A stretch of DNA of 64,000 nucleotides from Saprospiraceae bacterium (GCA_016715245.1 JADKAS010000005.1:62001-126000); one strand, 5' to 3'. Numbered from the stretch's first letter, positions 44,853-55,703 are shown. Numbers and translations are program-made. Notes: generated from the letters alone by a model not told the origin.

Positions 44853-46003
44853 AAGTAATGCATGTTGTTCGAACCTATTTACCCGAAACGGAAAATTGGT
44901 TATATCATTTACTGGACCATACAAATGACGTCCGTCATGTTATTTATTGTGAAAAGTATTTACCAGGATTGTTTGAAAATCAGAAATTCTCTTTTTTACC
45001 ATTACCTTCCATATATGAATCAGACTTTGGAAATTCGTTTTTTGGAAAAATAAGGAGGTTCTTCTTTAAAAAGCTTTTACAAACATCAGGTAAAACAAAA
45101 CAGCAATTTTTTACCCGACATCTTGAATCAGAAAAAGCTGACATAATTCATATACATTTTGGTACAATGGCTTTGGTTTATGAAGCCTGTCTGTTGAAAA
45201 CAAAAATACCATTTGTTGTTTCCTTTTACGGATATGATTACAATCCGAAATATAACTATAAAAAGATCTTTCACAAAGCAACTGCTTTAATATGTGAGGG
45301 TAAAGCCGCCAAAGAACAACTTATCGATTTGGGTTGCCCTGAAAAAAAAATTTTCATTGTTCCGCTGGGTATTATTCCTTCAGAAAATTTACTTTTAAAA
45401 AATAAACTTCCGGGACATTTAAATCTTGTTCAAATAGCTTCATTTACAGAAAAAAAAGGATATATATACACAATTCAGGCTGTTGAAAAATCACTTTCTG
45501 TCTGTCCGAATATTACTTTGACTTTAATTGGCCCTGACAGTATATTAAAAAGACAAATGGCGGATTATATACGCAAAAATAAATTGGAAACATCAATTCA
45601 AATTAAAGAAGCTGTTTCACCTGCTTGTTTGAATGAAGAACTTCAGCAATATGATGTTTTTATTCATCCCAGCGTTACAGCAAAAAATGGAGATAATGAA
45701 GGTGGTGCACCGGTAGTTTTATTGAATGCACAAAATTGCGGGCTGCCGGTTATTTCTACTTTTCATAAAGATATACCTGATTATGTAATCCATGAACAAA
45801 CAGGATTATTATCCACAGAGAAGAATGTTGTTGAACTGGTCAACAATATTGTTACATTTTACAATATGTCTTCACATTTTTATATTAAATACTGCACCCA
45901 TGCTAAAACACATGTTTCGAACAATTTTGATATACATAATTCATCCATAGCTTTGAATCGAATTTATAAAAAAACAGGTATTCAGGAAAACAATGACAGA
46001 TAA
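44843..46003 (+). CDS. Glycosyltransferase, GT4-like (WcaL-type)
   Basis: A 386-aa GT-B fold glycosyltransferase. The N-terminal part holds ADIIHIHFGTMALVYEA and FVVSFYGYDYN, and the C-terminal part has VQIASFTEKKGYIYTIQAV, LIGPDS and the nucleotide-sugar site HPSVTAKNGDNEGGAPVVLL. The Glu that usually ends the GT4 EGGAP...LE motif reads as Asn here (LLNAQNCGLP). It probably adds a sugar to the lipid-linked unit that the flippase exports. The gene starts inside the flippase gene (10-bp overlap). Its base composition is markedly AT-rich, more so in the genes that follow. Confidence 0.85.
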   Translation: MEIKVMHVVRTYLPETENWLYHLLDHTNDVRHVIYCEKYLPGLFENQKFSFLPLPSIYESDFGNSFFGKIRRFFFKKLLQTSGKTKQQFFTRHLESEKADIIHIHFGTMALVYEACLLKTKIPFVVSFYGYDYNPKYNYKKIFHKATALICEGKAAKEQLIDLGCPEKKIFIVPLGIIPSENLLLKNKLPGHLNLVQIASFTEKKGYIYTIQAVEKSLSVCPNITLTLIGPDSILKRQMADYIRKNKLETSIQIKEAVSPACLNEELQQYDVFIHPSVTAKNGDNEGGAPVVLLNAQNCGLPVISTFHKDIPDYVIHEQTGLLSTEKNVVELVNNIVTFYNMSSHFYIKYCTHAKTHVSNNFDIHNSSIALNRIYKKTGIQENNDR

Positions 46004-46066
46004 ATTTAAGAGTTATAAACGGGAATAAATAATTAGTTATAATAACATGTAAACCTTAAGCAATAA

Positions 46067-47704
46067 ATGAACAAGATATCAGGTGGTTGTATAACAAACG
46101 TAAACACAAGTAGCGTTGACATCGAAAATAAATACCAACTAATTAAAAGCGAATTCTCAGAAAATTCTTTTATATACTATAACAACCTTTCTTTACCTGA
46201 AAATAATCTTTATATAACTAAAGAAATAATCATTATATTAAATGGAGAAATATATAATTATGATGATCTTTTGCTGAATCCAAAGGCTGAAAAGCACGAA
46301 TCATTTTTTACCCTGCTGGAATTCAAATACAGAAATAATGACTTACCTTCAATAATAAATAAATTAGATGGTGTATTCAACATTATAATTATTGATAAAC
46401 TAAAGGAGGAAATAATATTAATAACGGACAGAAATGGTTTAAAATTATTATATATATACTTTGACACAAATCATTTTTTATGGTCAAATAGTGTAAGTGA
46501 ATTAATTACCTTATTCAAAGACAAAAATAAACTTAAAATTAAACCTAGTTCAATTGAAATGTTTATGCAATTCGGTTATCTTTTAGGTAATCAAACTTAT
46601 TTTGAAAATATAATCCTTACCAACCCTGCAAGTATTTATAATTATAAATTTAAGAATAATATTCTTGATTCTTTTTATTATTGGACATGGGATAAAATAA
46701 AACCCCAGAAAATAGACTTTGAAACGGCTACAGTTCAAGCTTCTGAACTTTTTAATAGTGCAGTTATGAATCGTTTTTCCGAGAAAGAAAGAATCGGAAT
46801 TTCTCTTAGCGGTGGACTGGATTCAAGATTTATAGTATCTGCTATTGCAAAAAATATACCTGATTATAAGGGGTTTCTACATACATTTGGGTTACATAAT
46901 TGTTTGGATATTAAAATTGCACAAACTATAGCAAACAAATTAAATTGGCATCATAAACTTTACTTTCTGAATAATTTGAATTTGATTGACAAAAGAGAAA
47001 AAATGGTATTTCAAACAGATGGAATGTTTGATATGCAGCACATGCATGGTTTAGAATTTATTGATGATTTAAAAAATTATATTGATATAAATCTTAATGG
47101 ATATGCCGGTGAAGTAGTCATGGGAGGTAATTATCTGAAGTCGGAAAATTATCTAAACAAACCAATTAATAAAGATATAGCTTTTCACTTTTATAATGAT
47201 TACTACTTGTTTTCAGAATTTAACAATCGATACATTGAAACAAATCATATTGATCCTTATATTTTAATGAACAGGGGACGGAGAATGGCAAATATGCCTT
47301 TTCAGGCAAACGCTGAAATTCTTATTCAGAGACTTCCTTTCATGGATAATAAACTTATTGATTTTGTATATAGCTTGCCTGATGAATTCCGATACAACAA
47401 TAAAATATATTTTCATATGCTTCTAAAGTATCACAAGGAATTATTTGAAAATATTCCTTGGCAACATACTGAACTTCCTATAGATAAAGAGTATAGCCTG
47501 AAATTTAATTTTTTCAAGTACTTTAATAAAATAATATCAAAAATTGGCATTAAAAAACAATCAAAGAATTATATTGATTATGTAAAATATCTCGAAGAAT
47601 TTGACATAAAACCAAGTTATGGTGTCGAAAACTTTTTTAGAAAACTAACACTTAAGTTATACTTTGAAAAGTTTGAAATAAACCCATTTAACCCACAAAA
47701 CTAA
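46067..47704 (+). CDS. Asparagine synthase-like protein of the polysaccharide locus
   Basis: A 545-aa protein with an N-terminal Ntn-type region (residues ~1-210; IIILNGEIYNYDDLL, GVFNIIIID) and a C-terminal ATP-PPi loop domain with SLSGGLDSRF (about residues 245-254). AsnB enzymes start MC with Cys2 as the glutaminase nucleophile; here the sequence starts MNKISGGCITN, so the nucleophile is absent or displaced, and glutamine-dependent ammonia release is doubtful. Such proteins in surface-polysaccharide loci are proposed to amidate sugar acids, but this is inference. The gene is very AT-rich, with many AAT/ATA codons, unlike genes outside the locus, which suggests recent acquisition. Confidence 0.8.
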   Translation: MNKISGGCITNVNTSSVDIENKYQLIKSEFSENSFIYYNNLSLPENNLYITKEIIIILNGEIYNYDDLLLNPKAEKHESFFTLLEFKYRNNDLPSIINKLDGVFNIIIIDKLKEEIILITDRNGLKLLYIYFDTNHFLWSNSVSELITLFKDKNKLKIKPSSIEMFMQFGYLLGNQTYFENIILTNPASIYNYKFKNNILDSFYYWTWDKIKPQKIDFETATVQASELFNSAVMNRFSEKERIGISLSGGLDSRFIVSAIAKNIPDYKGFLHTFGLHNCLDIKIAQTIANKLNWHHKLYFLNNLNLIDKREKMVFQTDGMFDMQHMHGLEFIDDLKNYIDINLNGYAGEVVMGGNYLKSENYLNKPINKDIAFHFYNDYYLFSEFNNRYIETNHIDPYILMNRGRRMANMPFQANAEILIQRLPFMDNKLIDFVYSLPDEFRYNNKIYFHMLLKYHKELFENIPWQHTELPIDKEYSLKFNFFKYFNKIISKIGIKKQSKNYIDYVKYLEEFDIKPSYGVENFFRKLTLKLYFEKFEINPFNPQN

Positions 47705-47764
47705 AATCCTTTAATTTTGAAAAAATATAATTATTTCATTACAGGGAATTAGTTAGACAATAAA

Positions 47765-48427
47765 ATGCTCAAAATAAATATTAATTATCTTACCCTCAAT
47801 ATTATGTATTATGCTCTTATCAAAAGAATTGTAAATTATTTCAGGATTAATAAAAATTCAATTATTATCCTTAAATGTGATAATTTAGGAAATGTCCCGG
47901 AATTACCCAATATAAAGTATTCAATAAGAAGTATGAATATAAATAGTCAATCTGACATTGATTATTGGCTGGAAATTATGAGGGTTTCTTTTAACAGATC
48001 TAATATAAGTAAAAAAGATTTTTATGATAATGTTATTCAACATCCTTACTATTCCGTTATTGAAACGTTTTTTTTAGTTGATGGTGTAAAACCAATTGCC
48101 ATAGTTTCTGCTGCTTATTTTAAAAAAAACAACAAAATAGGTGTTACTCATTATCTTGGAATCTCTCAGGAATATAAAGGGCAAAAGTTAGGCAAATATA
48201 TGATATTATATGCTTTACATTATTTAAGAAAAAATGGTTTTAACCAATGCGAAGCAGAGAGTTATTTAAAGTATAAAGAATCATTAGGCATTCATTTTAA
48301 TTTTGGATTTAAGCCCAAAACAAAGTTTGAAAATTGGAATACATTTGACAATTCCAATCTAATTTCAAAAATTTTAACTAAAAGCGAACTTTTAAAATTT
48401 TATAAAAATTTTTATAAGAATAAATAA
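47765..48427 (+). CDS. GNAT-family N-acetyltransferase
   Basis: A 220-aa protein whose C-terminal half is a GNAT acetyltransferase domain: VTHYLGISQEYKGQKLGKYMILYALHYL matches motif A (Q/RxxGxG/A), followed by EAESYLKYKESLGIHFNFGF. The N-terminal ~45 residues are basic/hydrophobic and unassigned. Placed at the end of the polysaccharide cluster, it might N-acetylate the amino sugar made by the WecE-like enzyme, in the way WecD acts in E. coli; this is inference. The gene is strongly AT-rich, like its neighbour. Confidence 0.75.
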   Translation: MLKININYLTLNIMYYALIKRIVNYFRINKNSIIILKCDNLGNVPELPNIKYSIRSMNINSQSDIDYWLEIMRVSFNRSNISKKDFYDNVIQHPYYSVIETFFLVDGVKPIAIVSAAYFKKNNKIGVTHYLGISQEYKGQKLGKYMILYALHYLRKNGFNQCEAESYLKYKESLGIHFNFGFKPKTKFENWNTFDNSNLISKILTKSELLKFYKNFYKNK

Positions 48428-48456
48428 TAACTATCTGATATTTTCTAGAAGCTTCC

Positions 48457-49814
48457 TTAAACTACAATCTCCACTACTTTACCTCCTTTCCTTGATTTTT
48501 CTGCACAAAAACCCATGATGTGGCTTTCTATGGAAGCATCAATAGTGGATGAAAGTAGTGAACTGTCCTGTTTGGAGACCGCCTCAACCCAGTTGTCGAC
48601 CAATCTCCAATCGCCTCCACCATGACCATCACTTTTTTGATTCCATTCCGTTTTTTCTCCGGTAAGAAAATCAGTATATGTAAAGGAATTCATATCCCCT
48701 ACAATGTCACCAAGACTTCCCATTATTCTGGTCCTCCTTCCGGAATAAGATGTAAATGCTTCCATAGAAAAAGAGGCTGTAATATTGTCTTCAAATAATA
48801 TGTTGGCCGTGTAATGATCGGGTTGATCATTTTCCATTTTATACACACAACGACCATAATTCGTTGTTCTTAATTGTTGAAGTATATAATCACTCTGCAA
48901 TTCTTTTTCTTTCGGCAAATCAAAAACATAGGTCCATCCTCTCTTCCTGTGGTAAATCTGCAATGCAGAATAAGGGCATTTTGATTCGTGTTTACAACCA
49001 TCTGTACACCGATCTGTGCTTCCCTCGGGAGCATTTTGTTTTGTAAACCAATCCAGCCCTCCAAAGGCCTGAATTTTTCGGCTGGGTTTGTCAATTATCC
49101 ACCGCATTATGTCCAGGTCGTGACAAGATTTTGCCAGTATTATCGGAGTTGTTTTTTTACTATTGTGCCAGTTTCCTCTCACATAAGAGTGACTCATATG
49201 TATATGTTCAATGGGCTCTATATGTTGCATACTTACTACTTTTCCCAACACACCACTTCTCGTTATTTCCCTGAGTTTGATAAAGTATGGGGCATACCTT
49301 AAAACATGACATACCGCCACGATCCGCCCTGTCTCTTTTGTTTTTTTAAGAATGTCTCTGCATTCTTTTTCAGTAGGAGCTATAGGTTTTTCCAACAATA
49401 CATCATATCCCATTTCAAGGGCTTTCATACAAGGTGCATAATGCAAATCATCCGGCGTTGTAATAATGACAGCATCCGCAAATTTTGGTCTGGTAAATAC
49501 CTGCTCCCAAGATTCAAAACGATTTTTTCGTCTATACTGTGTTTTTGACAGTATCGGTTATTTCTTTCAGCAATGGGTTCTGCAACACCAATAATTTGTA
49601 ATCTGCCGGGATATGTAATACTATAATCACCATAAACATTGCCTCTTGCACCCGCACCCAAAGTTATTGCCTTTATTATTTTTGGTATCTGAAAATCAGA
49701 ATCAGGCAATAGAAGTTCTTTTTCTTCATGTTCACCTTTCCATGAATAGGTGTTCAATAGTCCGCCACCAAATGACAAGGCCAGGGTTTTTATAACATCT
49801 CTTCTGGATTTCAT
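48457..49814 (-). CDS. Tat-exported Gfo/Idh/MocA oxidoreductase, frameshifted
   Basis: One gene, ~452 codons, of the periplasmic Gfo/Idh/MocA NAD(P)-dependent sugar oxidoreductase type, split by a one-base loss in a T6 run at 49523-49528 (plus strand). The N-terminus MKSRRDVIKTLALSFGG is a Tat-like signal, and the Rossmann motif KAITLGAGARGNVYG follows. With the frame restored the junction reads DEKNRFESWEQVF then KFADAVIITTPDDLHYAP. The dinucleotide-domain EKPIAP motif and the catalytic-type CHDLDIMRW follow. Residue 452 is a normal length for the exported class. It is transcribed against the polysaccharide genes. I consider a sequencing or assembly error likely. Confidence 0.85.
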
Positions 49815-49928
49815 TTATTTAATTTTTACAGGTAAATATACCGGATAACACGATATTTCATGGTCGGATTTAAAATTTTGATTAATAATAAATAAAAATC
49901 CACTATCTTAGCCACAAAATAAATAGAA

Positions 49929-50579
49929 ATGGTACATAATCTTTCCGAATTTAATTCTTTGGCCAATGCATTTTTATCAGAATTGAGAGATGTCAACAAA
50001 CAAGGTGACAGACTCAAATTTCGAAAAAACCTGGAAAGATTAGGTAATATTTTTGCTTATGAAATCAGTAAAACACTGGAATATCATCCTGAAAAAGTTG
50101 AAACTCCGTTAGGGGTTGCAGATACTCAGTCAATAAAAAACAAAGTGGTACTTGCTACGATTCTGAGAGCAGGTCTACCTCTTCACCAGGGTTTGTTAAA
50201 CTATTTTGACAATGCTGATAATGCCTTTATTGCGGCATACAGGAAAAATCACAAAGATGGTACTTTTGAGATTTATATGGAGTATGTCACATGCCCACCA
50301 CTTGATAATGTTGATCTCATCCTTGTTGATCCTATGCTTGCTACCGGTGCATCTATCCAAAAAGCCGTGGAAGCACTGAAAGAGTATGGAAACTACAGGT
50401 CTTTACATATTGTAACATTGATAGCAAGTAGTTTTGGTAAAAAACAAATTAAAAGATTTTTTCCTAAAGCACATTTGTGGATGGCTGCTGAAGACGACGA
50501 ACTCACAGCCAAATCATATATTGTCCCGGGGCTTGGCGATGCAGGAGACCTTGCCTATGGTAGTAAACTGCAGGAATAG
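49929..50579 (+). CDS. upp: Uracil phosphoribosyltransferase
   Basis: A 216-aa uracil phosphoribosyltransferase of the pyrimidine salvage pathway (uracil plus PRPP gives UMP). The PRPP loop is LILVDPMLATGASIQKAV, with ATILRAGLPLHQGLL and the uracil-site YIVPGLGDAGDLAYGS C-terminal segment. The ATG at 49929 gives the family's normal length. It starts ~115 bp after the divergent oxidoreductase gene; a TATCTTAG box at ~49904 partly fits the promoter consensus. A third rhomboid starts 5 bp after its stop codon. Confidence 0.93.
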   Translation: MVHNLSEFNSLANAFLSELRDVNKQGDRLKFRKNLERLGNIFAYEISKTLEYHPEKVETPLGVADTQSIKNKVVLATILRAGLPLHQGLLNYFDNADNAFIAAYRKNHKDGTFEIYMEYVTCPPLDNVDLILVDPMLATGASIQKAVEALKEYGNYRSLHIVTLIASSFGKKQIKRFFPKAHLWMAAEDDELTAKSYIVPGLGDAGDLAYGSKLQE

Positions 50580-50584
50580 TTCTT

Positions 50585-51142
50585 ATGGCTCTTAAATTTA
50601 ACTCCCCTGTCATTCTTGGATTTTCGCTGATTTGTACGCTCGTATATTTCGGTAATATCTTTATGCTCAATTCACTACTGCCGTTTTTTACGGTGTATGA
50701 TTCGGTAAACTGGTCCAATCCTTTTTCCATCGTTACGTTAGTAACCCATTCTGCAGGTCATGGAAGCGTTGAACATTTACTGGGAAACCTTACCTTCGTC
50801 CTGTTACTAGGCCCTATTATTGAAGAAAAATACGGATCCAACAATACATTGTTTATGATGGTCTTTACCGCTCTTATCACAGGGTTGATTAATGTCTTTT
50901 TTTTCAATTCCGGATTGTTGGGTGCCAGTGGAATTGTCTTTATGTTTATCCTCCTGGTTTCGTTTACCAATGTAAAAGCAGGTCAGATACCCGTGACGTT
51001 TATTCTTGTAGCCGCGTTATTTATTGGTAAAGAAGTATTAAATACACTACAGACCAATCAAATTTCTGAAGCTGCCCACATCATCGGAGGCATTTGCGGA
51101 AGTTTGTTTGGATTTACATTGGGCAGTGGTCGCACTACCTGA
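50585..51142 (+). CDS. Rhomboid-family intramembrane serine protease (third copy)
   Basis: A 185-aa rhomboid with Ser115 in LLGASGIVFM (GxSG) and the catalytic His in SEAAHIIGG (His165). Helix 2 contains HSAGHGSVEHLLGNL. It is shorter than the two rhomboids at 33380-34847 and has no C-terminal tail. It follows upp by 5 bp and ends on the convergent metallopeptidase gene with an 8-bp overlap. Its substrate is unknown. Confidence 0.88.
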   Translation: MALKFNSPVILGFSLICTLVYFGNIFMLNSLLPFFTVYDSVNWSNPFSIVTLVTHSAGHGSVEHLLGNLTFVLLLGPIIEEKYGSNNTLFMMVFTALITGLINVFFFNSGLLGASGIVFMFILLVSFTNVKAGQIPVTFILVAALFIGKEVLNTLQTNQISEAAHIIGGICGSLFGFTLGSGRTT

Positions 51143-54100
51143 TCAGTTTTACGGCATATAAATGGGAAGGTGAATGAACTTCCAAGATATAACATCCCGG
51201 CAACATAAAGTGGGAAGGAATGTCAATGTCTTTGATTCCTGAACCACATGAGTGACGCCAAATCACTTTTCCTGTAATATCTTTTATTTCAATTCTATTG
51301 ATTTCTTCCTTGTATGATTTGACAAAAAACATTTCTCCTACAGGATTTGGAAAAACACGAATATCATGATACATTTCATCATCGTAACTGGAAACCACAT
51401 CTGAAATTTCAATATTATCCAATAATATGACATCATTTTTTGCATTTACGGAGGATGTTCCATCATGTCTTGAGGTAAAAGCAACTATTCTGAACCTTCC
51501 TTTAAAACCTTTCGGGAGTTCGTATTCATAACCAATGGTGGTATTTACTTCCTGGTTTTTTATTAGCTCTGGCAAAAAGTTTATTTCAGAAGAAATACAT
51601 TCAATTTTGAGAATGGTCGAATTGCCATCCAACTCCGGAAATGAAGCATAAAAATCAGACCTGAATTGTCTCATGTCAAATTGAAGTTTAGGTTCATTAA
51701 ACCCTCTCAAATCCAGACAGGCCTCTGCCACGGTGTATTGAGCAAGGCCTGAATTGACCGCTTTAAAATTTTCTGAAATATCAATACAGGGAGAGTTATT
51801 ACTTGAAAAAGTGGACTTGGTCCTGAAATAGTATTCATCTTCAAAAAGAAACTTGGGTTGAGACGAATTATGTTTAAAATCTTCTTCAAAAGTCTGGTCG
51901 TCAAAAGTATATTTTTTGCTGGATGTTATAACACCTTTTTCAGCAACTGTATAAAGTAATTCATTATTTGTCGGATAAATATCTTCAGAAGATTGAATGG
52001 CTGCTGAATAATTGATTGACTTCCAATCGAAAGGAAGGTTTGCTTGTATAGACGTTTCATTTCTTGGCGCAAGCATCTGTGTTATAGTATGTTCGAAAGG
52101 GAATTTTTCATTTTTGTCAAGATCAAACATTTCCAGTTTGACGATGGTTCCTGCCGGAACAGTAAAACAACTATTGTTCCTTACCCTTACAGTAAAATTG
52201 ATTGTTCCATCAAAACACTCCACTTCCTTATTGGAAATACTTGATGGCTGCAGGTCAATACCGTCTGTGGCATAATTTTGAAAATAAAGATAAAACCGGT
52301 TGTTGCTTTGTATATGGTCATTGTTTATGAGATTGATTTCCAATGAAAAATATTCTGTTTTATCAATCAACTGATAATCAGGGATAGAAATCATACGCAT
52401 TGAATCGGGCGCCAGATCCGTTGGCAATAAAATCTGTCTTTCTACTACCATACTATTTCGGGTTATGTTAAACTTTAAACTGGTTCCGGCCGGATAAAAG
52501 ATCGTTCCTTTATTTGTTATAAATAAATTTATTTCCGGGTATTCGTTTTTATAACATGTAAACGAGTTATTAGGATCATTTTTGATTTTGGCGGTAACAG
52601 ACAAATCATCAAAATTGGCTATAGGTGTGGCTTCCCAAGGCAAACCTACTGCTTTCCAGGCTTCAATAATAGAATTGTATTGCTGACTGTTTTTTCCAAA
52701 TAAACTTTCACAGGCCAGTTTGGAAAATTCAAACAACTCAGGATAGGTGGAGTTGGTTTGCAAATAAGATGTTTGACATAAAAACACTAAATCCAACACA
52801 TCTTGCCATGCAACTGGAGTAACATTGTAAGCCGTATCAACTTCATTTTTTCCAGCACCTCCTTCTATCAACAAATAAAACCAATGGTTTAAAACCCCGC
52901 TATTACTATGCACACTTCCTCCATCTCTCCAATGTTTTCCCTTATACATTTTCGGATTGCTGAAAAGGGTAGGATCTTCCATTGATCGCAAAGGTTTTGC
53001 AAATCTTGTTGCGACTAATTCATGTCCAACTGTCCATTCATATTTTTGAGGTTCCATTTCATATTGAAATGATTTACCGATAATATCACTGAATGCCTCG
53101 TTTATAGCGCCAGATTCCCCCGAATATACCAGTTTGGCATTTTCCGAAGTTATACCATGTGCAAATTCGTGCCCCACAATACTGAAGGTAGTCAAAGGGT
53201 GGTAATGACAATTTCCGTTTCCGAAAGCAGCATTTTGATTGTTCCAGAAAGCATTGACCAAATCAGCTCCATTGTTTATATTTGTTCTGGCTATCATCGA
53301 TCTTCCATTTCCGTTAATTCCGGAATAATCAAATTTGTCCACTAAATAATCATAAAATTTCATGGTACAATAATGTGCATCAAATGCTACATTACCTAAT
53401 TTTACATCAGTCGGCCTTTCCCAGATGTTGTCATCATCCGATAATAATACATCAATATTGTTGACATTTAAAAAGGTGGTATTCCCATTTCCTCTTGTTA
53501 CATCCTTCAATTGAAATTTATTGGACGAGACCTGTTCCGTTTCAATTTCAACCGTTCCGTAGTGATAACTCGGTGCCGTTCCTTTCGGAAACATATTACA
53601 AACCAGGTCTTGTTCAAAAATGATATTTCCATTACCAGCCTCCAAAATGTATTGATAATTTTTACCTAGTTTTTCCGACATCACATGTATATCGACAGCA
53701 AGACAGTACTTTTTTGATTTCTGTGGATATTTTTTGTCAACTATAATTTTACGAAAGTGAATAACAGAAATATCATCACACTCAAGAACTTTTCCGGTTT
53801 CATCTGTTAAAAAATACGACAACACTTTCTGTAAAAAAAAATTCTTTATCGGCAATCTCAATATCTTCGATTTTGAGATTTTGTGCAATGGTACCTGTAG
53901 CATGGTCTATGTTTCCATCTTTTTTATGAAGAACGAGGCTGTGACCATAGACAGGAATGTTATTATAATACTGGTGATATTTTATATGATTTTTTACAGG
54001 TTTAGAAAAACTGTTTTTTTCTACCATCATTTTACACTGCGGGGAAAGTCCAAGTTTTTCACCAAATTCTTTAAAAAAGTCTTTAACCTCAACTTCTTTG

Positions 54101-54198
54101 TCCGGATAAAAAACCGGGGAAGTAACCGCTATCTTTTCCTGAGACATTGCAAGACAGGGTAACAGAAAGATAATGAAACACGAAATGAATATTCTCAT
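51135..54198 (-). CDS. T9SS-secreted M4 (thermolysin-like) metallopeptidase, frameshifted
   Basis: A ~1021-codon gene split by a one-base gain in an A9 run at 53833-53841; eight bases give KEFFLQKVLSYFL. It carries a signal peptide (ISCFIIFLLPCLAMSQ), an FTP-like prodomain, and an M4 catalytic domain with VGHEFAHGITSENA (HExxH) and GAINEAFSDI (third zinc ligand). The final active-site region is CHYHP...SIVGHEFA upstream and SNSGVLNHWFYLL downstream. Then follow CARDB/Ig-like domains and a C-terminal T9SS type A sorting domain (IRVFPNPVGEMFF ... GCYILEVHS). It is exported and probably processed by PorU. The homopolymer could be an error or a real on-off switch. It converges with the rhomboid gene. 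Confidence 0.87.
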
Positions 54199-54361
54199 TT
54201 TTGATAATTTGTTTTACAAAATGCGTAAAAATGTCCAAATATAACAATATTATATTTTATTACTACGGGATGTTAAATATTTTATAAGACAATGTCTCTT
54301 GTGTTACAAAATCTTTGGCTTTCAGGTTTTATCATTATTAATCAACTTAAAATCAACAGAT

Positions 54362-55525
54362 ATGAGAACACTTATTTACACTCTGATCGCGGTATTGGCA
54401 CTTTCCTCCTGCAAGTCTGTTGACAAACTTGTCAAAAAGGGAAAATATGAAGAAGCTTTCCTTTATAGCCTGAGTCATTTTAAAACCAGTAAAAAAAGAA
54501 AAACAGAAGATGTAAAAGCACTGGAATGGGCCTACAGCGCTTTACTTGAAAAGGATCTTTCTGAAATAGAAAAGTTATCCGTTGATTCAAGACCTGAAAA
54601 TCATAGCCGCATTGTAAGGAAATATGAAAACATTATACACAGACAATCATCCTTGCGGGTGCTTTTACCAATAATCAGTGAGGATGGGTATGAAGCAAAA
54701 TTTATTTTTACCGATTACACAGAACATATCAGAAAGGCTTCAAACCATGCCGCTTCATTTCATTACGAGGAAGGTGTAAAATTGATATCCAAATCAAAAA
54801 AGAATAAAGACAAAAACACAGCCAGATCTGCATACAGAGAGTTTGAAAAAGCAGAAACTTTTGTACGTGGTTTTAAAGAAGTGGATTCCTTAAAAAACAT
54901 AGCACTGGAATTGGGTCATCACCTTGTTGTGATTGAGGTCAATAACAATATCAATGGAGTTTCGAGAAGAGAAACTGAAAGTTTTCTATTTAATCTACCT
55001 TTAAACATTCACAATGATGATTGGTATACTTTTGAATATGCCAATGACATTAATACACGGAATGCAGATGTTAATGTTGAACTGGCTCTATTCGAATTAT
55101 TGATAAGTCCTGAAAAAGAAGACAATCATTATTTTATTGAACAAAAAGATATTCTAATAAAAACTGACCGTTGGAAAGAAATAAAGGACAGTGTAGAAGT
55201 CGAAGTAATAAAAGAATATCATGAAACAGTAAAAGCAAATATTATTGAAACATTCAGGGAAAAAAATGCCAGACTGAATGCCGGGATTTATATTACAGAC
55301 AATCATAAAAATGTCAATATCTCAGAAAAACCGGTAACTGTGGATTTTAATTTTTCAGACAGAGGTATGAAGTTTTCAGGAGATGAGCGGGCCTTATTGC
55401 CGGCGACAAAAAACAAACTGGATGCCTGTCTTGACAATTTTCCAATGGATGATGAAATAATTCATTTTTTAGTCAGCGAATTTAAACAAGCCGCCAAAAA
55501 GGAAATGTATAAGTTAAAGTCATAA
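54362..55525 (+). CDS. Bacteroidota lipoprotein, unknown function
   Basis: A 387-aa predicted lipoprotein. The ATG at 54362 starts a signal with lipobox LALSSC, so Cys18 is the expected lipidation site; the upstream in-frame start at 54299 would bury it. The mature part is helical and charged, TPR-like at the start (KLVKKGKYEEAFLYSLSHF), and contains a segment HRQSSLRVLLPIISEDG. I recognise no catalytic motif. It is divergent from the M4 peptidase gene (163 bp apart) and ends at a terminator. Confidence 0.75.
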   Translation: MRTLIYTLIAVLALSSCKSVDKLVKKGKYEEAFLYSLSHFKTSKKRKTEDVKALEWAYSALLEKDLSEIEKLSVDSRPENHSRIVRKYENIIHRQSSLRVLLPIISEDGYEAKFIFTDYTEHIRKASNHAASFHYEEGVKLISKSKKNKDKNTARSAYREFEKAETFVRGFKEVDSLKNIALELGHHLVVIEVNNNINGVSRRETESFLFNLPLNIHNDDWYTFEYANDINTRNADVNVELALFELLISPEKEDNHYFIEQKDILIKTDRWKEIKDSVEVEVIKEYHETVKANIIETFREKNARLNAGIYITDNHKNVNISEKPVTVDFNFSDRGMKFSGDERALLPATKNKLDACLDNFPMDDEIIHFLVSEFKQAAKKEMYKLKS

Positions 55526-55540
55526 GCCAGCCAATAAAAT

Positions 55541-55577
55541 ATTTTCCTGAAATTAAAAAAACTTCAGGAAAATTTTT
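55541..55577 (+). terminator. Rho-independent terminator after the lipoprotein gene
   Basis: An 11-bp stem ATTTTCCTGAA / TTCAGGAAAAT around an 11-nt A-rich loop, then TTTT. It ends the lipoprotein transcript before the sigma-factor promoter. Confidence 0.85.
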
Positions 55578-55675
55578 CCAATTTCTTCCTTTAAGAAACG
55601 CTGAATAACAAAGGTTTTACACATTTAAAAATAAAAATATATAGTTTTTTTTGAAATTATAGAACCGAAATGTCG

Positions 55676-55703
55676 TTTGTATCGTTTTTTAACAATATAT
55701 TTG
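55676..55703 (+). promoter_or_regulatory. Promoter for the ECF sigma-factor gene
   Basis: TTTG at 55676-55679 and TATATTTG at 55696-55703 with a 16-bp spacer, slightly shorter than usual. It lies ~105 bp before the start codon, leaving a long leader. Confidence 0.55.
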
